DNA of 22,166 nt, taken from contig NZAS01000110.1 of NCBI GenBank assembly GCA_002686195.1, positions 24,523 through 46,688 on the forward strand, in the 5' to 3' direction. Origin of the DNA: Candidatus Pacearchaeota archaeon (GTDB taxonomy: Archaea > Nanoarchaeota > Nanoarchaeia > Pacearchaeales > GW2011-AR1). Made by a program: the position numbers and the translations under genes. The notes under the pieces were generated by a model. That model saw only the letters and a list, made by a program, of their open reading frames with translations, was not told where the DNA came from and made no database searches. This document shows, piece by piece, positions 1-4,455 of the stretch (positions are counted from its first letter, which is position 1; every line of letters begins with the position of its first letter).

Positions 1-177
1 GAGATGGAGAACAGGTGGTTCGACAATGTACTCGCTGCGCCTATGTACACACATAGCTGCAACAGGTACTTCCGTACCTGTTCGTTCTTGCCCTTCTGTG
101 CCGTTGACACAGAAAAGGAAAAGCTCGACATCATCGAAGAGATGGAGTTGGACGAGTGGAGTCCCCTACACGATTAG
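1..177 (+). CDS. Cas4-like PD-(D/E)XK nuclease, C-terminal fragment
   Basis: This is the last 58 codons of a gene that starts before the window; frame 1 is open from base 1 to a TAG at 175-177. Three cysteines (C20-x6-C27-x5-C33 in the fragment) sit in an aromatic context (NRYFRTC, FLPFC) and are followed by an acidic helix. This resembles the C-terminal Fe-S cysteine cluster of Cas4/AddB-type PD-(D/E)XK exonucleases found in many phage recombination modules, where the enzyme resects DNA ends. The catalytic D, E and K residues would lie upstream and cannot be seen, so the family call is an inference from the cysteine pattern and from the neighbouring Sak4-like ATPase and SSB-like gene. The next gene starts inside this one (22 nt overlap). 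Confidence 0.55.
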   Translation, partial: EMENRWFDNVLAAPMYTHSCNRYFRTCSFLPFCAVDTEKEKLDIIEEMELDEWSPLHD

Positions 178-359
178 AAGTCACTGTCGAGATCACCTGG
201 GTAATCTTCCGTGGAAGGATCGTGAGTGGTATAAACCTTTACGGGCCTTTCAGAACATTTGATGAAGCTGTCGAGTACGGGGAGAAACATTTCCCTGAAG
301 ATACGCGGGAGTTTGTCCAAATGACTAAGGAGACAATAACACATGGCGAAGAAACCTAA
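156..359 (+). CDS. Hypothetical small protein
   Basis: A 67-residue ORF that starts with GTG at 156, preceded by GGAG at 144-147 with 8 nt spacing. It overlaps the nuclease end by 22 nt and the following ATPase start by 17 nt, a normal packing for phage genes. The protein looks like a small alpha/beta fold: two short beta segments (VTVEITWVIF, RIVSGINLYG) and then an amphipathic helix (TFDEAVEYGEKHF). I do not recognise a family. Its place between the putative exonuclease and annealase genes suggests an accessory role in DNA recombination, but that rests on context alone. Confidence 0.6.
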   Translation: MESPTRLEVTVEITWVIFRGRIVSGINLYGPFRTFDEAVEYGEKHFPEDTREFVQMTKETITHGEET

Positions 360-1161
360 AGAACCTGAAATAACGCTCGGTGGCATCGCCCTAACAACCC
401 CCAAGACACAAGTTCGCCGTGTAGCAATGGTCATCTGGGGGCCATCTGGGTCTGGAAAGACAACTCTTGCAGCGACCGCGCCGCGTCCCATGCTATGGGT
501 CAACTTTGACCCGGATGGGACAAGTTCATTGATGGATCAGGAAGGCATTCTCATTGCTGACTTTAGCATGGAGAATCCAAACAAGGTAGTGACATTCAAA
601 CATGAAAACGCTGGTGGTATCAAACAGGTTCTTGAGGATCATCCTGAGATTGAGACGGTCGTCTTTGACAGTATTACTTCGTTTAATGAGATGGCACTTA
701 AACATGGTGTCTCGGAGGTGCGAGGGGCAACAATGGAGATGCCGACTCTCCAAGGCTACGGAAGACGGAACAGTTATACGATGCAAGGCATCATGTCGGT
801 TATCCGTGCTACAGGAGCGTATAACAAGCACGTTATCTTTATTGCACATGAAGACATGCCACAGAAAGACGAGCTAACAGGCGCTCTCATGGTTTCCATC
901 CTTGTGGGTGGTAAAATGCAGTCTGAAATTCCAATTAAACTTTCAGAAGTTTGGCATCTGCAAGACACTGGGAAAGACCACAAAATCACTATCAGGTCTT
1001 CCCGCCTTCGCAAGCCTATGAAAAGTCGGATGTTTCTAACAAGTGGAGACAGTGACTTCACTTGGGAGTTCGATCCAGAGTCATGGGAAGGCGAAGGAAT
1101 TGCAGATTGGTTTCAGCGGTGGGTTGACAACGAGGGCAAGAAGATTGATCTCCCCCGCTGA
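343..1161 (+). CDS. Sak4-like RecA-fold ATPase (AAA_24), putative single-strand annealing protein
   Basis: A 272-residue P-loop ATPase. Walker A is GPSGSGKT at residues 33-40, followed by a strand with PMLWVNFDPDG; a Walker B-like strand ETVVFDS lies near residue 105. The length and layout fit the phage AAA_24/Sak4 family, a shortened RecA/Rad51-like core that anneals single strands and promotes recombination, usually together with a phage SSB. The next gene downstream is an SSB-like protein and the gene at the left edge is a Cas4-like nuclease, which supports this reading. The ATG at 343 has AAGGAG at 327-332 with a 10 nt spacer. Family level is fairly secure; annealing activity is inferred. 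Confidence 0.75.
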   Translation: MAKKPKEPEITLGGIALTTPKTQVRRVAMVIWGPSGSGKTTLAATAPRPMLWVNFDPDGTSSLMDQEGILIADFSMENPNKVVTFKHENAGGIKQVLEDHPEIETVVFDSITSFNEMALKHGVSEVRGATMEMPTLQGYGRRNSYTMQGIMSVIRATGAYNKHVIFIAHEDMPQKDELTGALMVSILVGGKMQSEIPIKLSEVWHLQDTGKDHKITIRSSRLRKPMKSRMFLTSGDSDFTWEFDPESWEGEGIADWFQRWVDNEGKKIDLPR

Positions 1162-1172
1162 AACCTGAGTTT

Positions 1173-1250
1173 CATCGTGTGTCCTACATCTAGTATCACG
1201 ATGGAGAACTGCCTACTAGATAAAGGGGCTGTACTAGTAGGTAGACTACC
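1173..1250 (+). repeat. Inverted repeats in the leader of the SSB-like gene
   Basis: The 134-base gap between the ATPase and the SSB-like gene holds three imperfectly nested inverted repeats. CATCGTG (1173-1179) pairs with CACGATG (1197-1203). CCTACTAG (1212-1219) pairs with CTAGTAGG (1234-1241). GGTAG-A-CTACC forms a near-palindrome at 1240-1250, immediately 5' of the TATAAT at 1253. None is followed by a T tract, so they do not look like terminators. Operator sites for a phage or host regulator, or structured 5' RNA, are the likely explanations. Confidence 0.45.
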
Positions 1251-1258
1251 ACTATAAT
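1230..1258 (+). promoter_or_regulatory. Promoter-like -10 box upstream of the SSB-like gene
   Basis: A perfect TATAAT at 1253-1258 lies 37 bases before the ATG at 1296. Seventeen bases upstream is only TGTACT (1230-1235), a poor -35 match, and no extended -10 TG is present. The spacer contains the palindrome at 1240-1250. If this is a promoter, it may depend on an activator or be controlled through the palindromes. Confidence 0.45.
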
Positions 1259-1295
1259 ACTCAGTTCCACCAACCTTTACACACAAGGAGCTATC

Positions 1296-1712
1296 ATGGC
1301 AGAAGAACTGTCAAGTATCGTCGAGTTCAGTGTCAATCTCAAAGACCAAGAGCCTCCCGAGCCGCTTCCCGCCGGGAAGTACACTGGGGTTATTCGTAAC
1401 GCCGAAGTTCGTGAATCGCAGCGTGGCACGATGTACTGTGCAGTTTCGTTTCACATCGGCGCCGACCAGTATCCTGCCGACTACAAGGATGGTTCGGACG
1501 ACGGGACGACAATCATCTATCGGCGCGTTGGACTTGAGGACAATCCGCAAGCCCGCTATGGGACAAAGCGTTTCATGGAGGCAATCGGAACACCCCTCGC
1601 CAAGAAGTTCGATGTCTCCGAATGGGTGGGACTTGAAGCCGCCCTTGAGGTCGGCCACGACACTTTCGAAGGTGTCACCCGTGCCGTCGTGGATCGTGTG
1701 CATCCCGCCTAG
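1296..1712 (+). CDS. Putative SSB / OB-fold DNA-binding protein
   Basis: A 138-residue protein with a short acidic N-terminus, then a pattern of beta strands (GKYTGVIRNAEVRE, TMYCAVSFHIG, TTIIYRRVGL), a helix (GTKRFMEAIG) and two final strands (GLEAALEVGH, TRAVVDRVHP). This matches small phage OB-fold/DUF669-like proteins found next to Sak4 annealases and used as their SSB partner. There is no acidic C-terminal tail as in bacterial SSB. The start is firm: AAGGAG at 1285-1290 with a 5 nt spacer. Codons are strongly biased to C or G in the third position, unlike the upstream ATPase, which suggests high expression. The gene is flanked by its own promoter-like box and a terminator. Confidence 0.6.
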   Translation: MAEELSSIVEFSVNLKDQEPPEPLPAGKYTGVIRNAEVRESQRGTMYCAVSFHIGADQYPADYKDGSDDGTTIIYRRVGLEDNPQARYGTKRFMEAIGTPLAKKFDVSEWVGLEAALEVGHDTFEGVTRAVVDRVHPA

Positions 1713-1732
1713 TCTCCCCAGGGCGAGGCGGG
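1704..1732 (+). promoter_or_regulatory. Stem-loop spanning the stop codon of the SSB-like gene
   Basis: CCCGCCT (1704-1710) and AGGCGGG (1726-1732) form a perfect 7 bp GC-rich stem with a 15 nt loop. The left arm ends next to the TAG stop (1710-1712). It sits directly before the intrinsic terminator at 1735 and may protect the 3' end of the message. Confidence 0.5.
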
Positions 1733-1734
1733 TA

Positions 1735-1782
1735 GGAGGGTCAAGGTTTTTCAAGGTTTCCCCTTGACCCTCCGCCCTTTTT
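1735..1782 (+). terminator. Intrinsic terminator after the SSB-like gene
   Basis: GGAGGGTCAAGG (1735-1746) pairs perfectly with CCTTGACCCTCC (1762-1773), a 12 bp stem with a 15 nt loop, followed by GCCC and TTTTT at 1778-1782. The loop carries a second CAAGG (1752-1756) that could pair with the same CCTTG in a shorter alternative hairpin. The right arm of the stem also contains a promoter-like -35 element. Confidence 0.85.
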
Positions 1783-1792
1783 CCACTATACT
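1764..1792 (+). promoter_or_regulatory. Sigma70-type promoter embedded in the terminator
   Basis: TTGACC (1764-1769) and TATACT (1787-1792) are separated by exactly 17 nt and match the consensus at five of six positions each. The -35 box lies inside the right arm of the terminator stem and the T tract lies in the spacer. Transcription would start about 1799, some 30 bases before the 71-codon gene, giving that gene its own promoter. Confidence 0.65.
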
Positions 1793-1830
1793 TCCATCAT
1801 TGTTCAACCACCAAAAAGGAGAGGAAGGAA

Positions 1831-2046
1831 ATGGCTGACCAAGCCAAGCCGAAAGCGAAGCGAACCGTCAAGCCTGTGTATGCCATCATGTCCGTCGTGG
1901 ACTCTGACGGCAATCAGATTTCGGGGCTGTCCCGTGAGAGTGTGACCATCCATTCGGTCGTCAAAAGCGCGGACGAAGTTCTCGAAATGGTCGAGTCGGG
2001 GACGCTCCCCGCCGGTTCGTTCTACAAGCGCATTGCCCTCGCCTAG
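1831..2046 (+). CDS. Small protein of unknown function, probably highly expressed
   Basis: A 71-residue protein with a Lys/Ala/Pro-rich basic N-terminus (KPKAKRTVKP), followed by a compact region with alternating hydrophobic strands (VYAIMSVVDSDGN, ESVTIHSVVKS) and a helix (ADEVLEMVES). I do not recognise the family. The ATG follows a purine-rich stretch with AGGAG (1817-1821) and GAGG (1821-1824). Codon choice is strongly C/G-ending, like the SSB-like gene before it and unlike most of the window. It has its own promoter, a stop-codon stem-loop and a terminator. The isolated unit suggests an abundant early product, perhaps nucleic-acid binding through the basic tail; that is inference only. 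Confidence 0.75.
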   Translation: MADQAKPKAKRTVKPVYAIMSVVDSDGNQISGLSRESVTIHSVVKSADEVLEMVESGTLPAGSFYKRIALA

Positions 2047-2088
2047 CTACGACAGCCCGTGTAAGTCGGTACGCATCGGGTAGGCGAG
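2038..2088 (+). promoter_or_regulatory. Stem-loop spanning the stop codon of the 71-residue gene
   Basis: CTCGCCTA (2038-2045) pairs perfectly with TAGGCGAG (2081-2088) around a 35 nt loop, and the TAG stop lies at 2044-2046. GGTAC and GTACC nearby offer an alternative pairing. The arrangement copies that of the SSB-like gene: a stop codon in the sequence CGCCTAG, a stem, then a terminator. Confidence 0.45.
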
Positions 2089-2100
2089 AGTACCCCAAGG

Positions 2101-2134
2101 AACCCCCGGAGTGTCCTCCCGCTCCGGGGGTTTT
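2101..2134 (+). terminator. Intrinsic terminator after the 71-residue gene
   Basis: AACCCCCGGAG (2101-2111) and CTCCGGGGGTT (2122-2132) form a perfect 11 bp stem with a 10 nt loop. It is followed by TTTT (2131-2134), CC and TTT. This is a strong, classical Rho-independent terminator on the + strand. Confidence 0.88.
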
Positions 2135-2150
2135 CCTTTGCTGATTTCCC

Positions 2151-2179
2151 TTGACACACAACGGAATGTGTGCTATGAA
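2151..2179 (+). promoter_or_regulatory. Sigma70-type promoter for the replication operon
   Basis: A consensus TTGACA (2151-2156) is followed after 17 nt by TATGAA (2174-2179), with an extended -10 TG at 2171-2172. It lies 17 bases after the terminator T tract, so it would restart transcription toward the helicase-polymerase genes. The expected start near 2186 falls inside the next small ORF, because that ORF's ATG (2175) overlaps the -10 box. Confidence 0.7.
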
Positions 2180-2384
2180 TACTTCGGAACCCAAGCACGA
2201 ATGGGATCTGCTGTCTGATTACTGTATTCACTGTGGACTAAGTAGAGTACATGAATTAGACGCACCAGTTAAGTGTCACAGAGAACTAAACATCATAGCA
2301 GTATCACATATCATGTACAAACGTGTCACGGGAATCATACATGGCATACGAACCTCCCTTACGAATAGCAATCGCAACTCCTAG
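2175..2384 (+). CDS. Small zinc-ribbon-like protein
   Basis: A 69-residue ORF from ATG 2175; in-frame ATG 2166 and TTG 2151 are alternatives. It contains C-x2-C-x13-C-H (CIHCG, then KCHREL) after HEWDLLSDY. This layout is common in short uncharacterised phage proteins and suggests a single zinc site. No clear ribosome binding site is present: GGA at 2163-2165 is the only candidate. The preferred ATG also overlaps the -10 box of the promoter at 2151-2179, so either the promoter or this start is doubtful. The ORF overlaps the next gene by 44 nt. Confidence 0.4.
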   Translation: MNTSEPKHEWDLLSDYCIHCGLSRVHELDAPVKCHRELNIIAVSHIMYKRVTGIIHGIRTSLTNSNRNS

Positions 2385-2655
2385 CGAAATCCCCCAAGGT
2401 TTCGGGCCAAATTCCACAGGAAAAAGAGGCGGCAACCTGCGTGTGCGTTGTACAAACGCGGAGTACGATGCCATTAAGGTGGAAGCGTTGAAGCTTAACA
2501 TTAGCCTAGCGACATTCTGTAGATGGTGTGCTGTCCAAGTAGCTGACAAGCTGAAGGAACATCGTGACGGCGAGTCTACAGACGTGTCCATTGGGGATAA
2601 CTATGATGCACGGAAGCGAAAGGTTCGCTCTAGAACCCGGAGAGATAAATCTTGA
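2341..2655 (+). CDS. Ribbon-helix-helix (MobC-like) DNA-binding protein
   Basis: 104 residues from ATG 2341, chosen because GGGA (2330-2333) stands 7 nt before it; a GTG at 2323 is less well placed. The central part reads as a ribbon-helix-helix unit: a strand NLRVRCTNAEYDAI, a helix EALKLNIS and a helix ATFCRWCAVQVADKL. This resembles RHH proteins such as MobC/Arc-type DNA binders. The basic C-terminus (ARKRKVRSRTRRDK) would help bind DNA. It is probably a phage transcription regulator or a replication accessory factor; the palindromes at 1173-1250 are candidate targets. It overlaps the helicase start by 53 nt. Confidence 0.55.
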   Translation: MAYEPPLRIAIATPSEIPQGFGPNSTGKRGGNLRVRCTNAEYDAIKVEALKLNISLATFCRWCAVQVADKLKEHRDGESTDVSIGDNYDARKRKVRSRTRRDKS

Positions 2656-3895
2656 TGAAGAACAACGTCAGGCTATTGAAGCGTGTTGTGATCTTAGTCG
2701 GCGTGTCGTTCCCATTACTGGCCCTGCTGGCAGCGGTAAGACTACTATACTTGAGAACGTCTTCCGTACACTGTACAAGCATGGTAGCCAGGTGGTACTA
2801 TGCGCTCCTACAGGTAAGGCAGCGAAACGTATCAAAGAAGTTACGGGCATTGACGCCGTTACCATCCACCGATTACTAGAGTATCCCCATCCTGGGGAGG
2901 TAGACCAGAACACTGGCAAAGCTCTAGTCTCCACTGATCCCAAACGCGATAGGCGTTTCCCCATTGAGCAGAAGGTAGTCCTTGCCGATGAATACAACAT
3001 GCTGTCTGTTGAAGTTCATCGCAACCTGCTTGATGCTCTTCCCAATGGTGGTGTTATTCGTATGTTTGGGGACGCCGATCAGCTTCAGCCCATCGAAACG
3101 AATAAGAGGCTACAAGCTGAACCGTCATCCTTCCTAAAAATGCTGGACAAGTTCGATGGAATTTGGCTCAAGACTATTCACCGTCAAGCTGTCGGTAGTA
3201 ACATCATTGCAAATGGGCGGCGAATTATCAGCGGACAGATGCCTCTCCGTAGAGAAGACTTTGAACTTAAAATCACTGACAAACCCGTGGAAGCTGTGCT
3301 GGATTTTGTTCAAGATAACTTGGCAGACGATGTGGATTACGGCACAATCTACAACCAGATTATATCACCCACTAAGGTCGGGTGGGTTGGAACTGAAGCA
3401 CTTAACGCGGCTATTCAACAACTACTCCAACCAATGACCAAGCCCTATGTCGAGATCGCTCGGCATAAGTGGAGCAAGGTGGAGGAGCAGCGTGTCTACG
3501 TCGGAGATAAAGTTATTTACACCGTTAACAACTACCCTTTGGAAGTGTTCAACGGTGAAACTGGACTTGTCACCAAGTTCCTCGACGACGGCGGAATTGA
3601 AGTGGACTTCGGGGACAAGTCCGTTGTCATCCCAGTATCTCTCGAAATGCAAGGTCGTCATGGCACTTACTACATGAATCCTCAGAAGGATTTAGACCTT
3701 GCCTACGTCATCACCACGCACAAGTCGCAAGGCTCAGAGTACAACAAGGTGTGCTACGTGATGAACCGTTCTCGTTCATTCCTACTCAATCGCAAGAACC
3801 TCTACACTGGCATCACCAGAGCCAGGGAGAAGGTTACTATCATTACGGACGCTAAGTCCATCAACCTTAGCCTGTACAAGAAGGGGGACAAATGA
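2603..3895 (+). CDS. SF1 DNA helicase, RecD2/Dda type
   Basis: 430 residues from ATG 2603, with GGGGA at 2593-2597; ATG 2606 is an equally good start. The SF1 motifs are in order: a Q-rich entry (DEEQRQAIEACC), Walker A GPAGSGKT at residues 40-47, motif Ia (VVLCAPTGKAAKRI), Walker B (VVLADEYNML), motif III (FGDADQLQP), and the C-terminal UvrD_C_2 block (AYVITTHKSQGSEY, then LYTGITRAREKVTII). These are features of the RecD2/Dda group of 5'-3' helicases. No long N-terminal RecD domain is present, so it is of the compact Dda size. It probably works at the phage replication fork or in recombination. It ends in an ATGA overlap with the dNMP kinase. Confidence 0.85.
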   Translation: MMHGSERFALEPGEINLDEEQRQAIEACCDLSRRVVPITGPAGSGKTTILENVFRTLYKHGSQVVLCAPTGKAAKRIKEVTGIDAVTIHRLLEYPHPGEVDQNTGKALVSTDPKRDRRFPIEQKVVLADEYNMLSVEVHRNLLDALPNGGVIRMFGDADQLQPIETNKRLQAEPSSFLKMLDKFDGIWLKTIHRQAVGSNIIANGRRIISGQMPLRREDFELKITDKPVEAVLDFVQDNLADDVDYGTIYNQIISPTKVGWVGTEALNAAIQQLLQPMTKPYVEIARHKWSKVEEQRVYVGDKVIYTVNNYPLEVFNGETGLVTKFLDDGGIEVDFGDKSVVIPVSLEMQGRHGTYYMNPQKDLDLAYVITTHKSQGSEYNKVCYVMNRSRSFLLNRKNLYTGITRAREKVTIITDAKSINLSLYKKGDK

Positions 3896-4455
3896 GCATC
3901 ATCATCTGCCTCAATGGGCCTCCCGGTTGTGGTAAGGACACCGCGGCCAGGTTCATCTTGTCCCATCTCAGGATGTCTACAGAGTACAAGATGTCACGTC
4001 CTTTGAAGCAAGGCGTCCTGGCTGCATTTGACATCCAGACCCCTGTTGAGATGGAGAAAGAGAAAGACCAGCCACAAGAAATCTTCGGTGGTAAAACTTT
4101 CCGTCAAATGCAGATTGCCCTCTTCCACATGATGGAGAAGGAGTTAGGTGAGGATGTCCTTGGAACCATTGCGTGTCAGCGCATCCCAAAGCTATTGTCT
4201 CGGTACGTGGTTATTTCTGATAGTGGTAAGGACGTCGAAGTGCAAAACCTCATCCACGAATTTGGCCGTGACAAGTGCTTTCTCCTACAGATCGAGCGCC
4301 CAGAGTGCTCGTTTGTTGAAGACATTCGAGACTGGCTGAATCCTAAGTTCTTCTTGCCAGCCTACTCAGCGACGATCCGCAACGAGTACGATCTCGACCT
4401 GTACCACGCACAACTCAGAAAGGTTCTGACTGCATGGGGAATGATAGAGTCATAA
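3892..4455 (+). CDS. Deoxynucleoside monophosphate kinase
   Basis: A 187-residue P-loop kinase. Walker A is GPPGCGKD near residues 9-16, followed by a helix, then ISDSGKDVEVQNL and an Arg-containing helix EFGRDKCFLLQIERPE. This pattern matches phage dNMP kinases (T4 gene 1-like), which phosphorylate dNMPs to dNDPs and raise precursor supply for replication. The start overlaps the helicase stop (ATGA) with AAGGGGG just upstream. The stop lies 22 nt inside the polymerase gene. An AAA/ADK-type kinase of other specificity cannot be excluded. Confidence 0.72.
   Translation: MSIIICLNGPPGCGKDTAARFILSHLRMSTEYKMSRPLKQGVLAAFDIQTPVEMEKEKDQPQEIFGGKTFRQMQIALFHMMEKELGEDVLGTIACQRIPKLLSRYVVISDSGKDVEVQNLIHEFGRDKCFLLQIERPECSFVEDIRDWLNPKFFLPAYSATIRNEYDLDLYHAQLRKVLTAWGMIES

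Noticed and set aside
174..503. 109-codon - strand ORF over the ATPase start
   Set aside because: Overlaps the ATPase with its Walker A on the other strand; no SD.
2040..2100. Possible tRNA-like fold after the 71-codon gene
   Set aside because: The stems do not form an acceptor, D, anticodon and T arm set; the pairing is explained by the stop-codon stem-loop.
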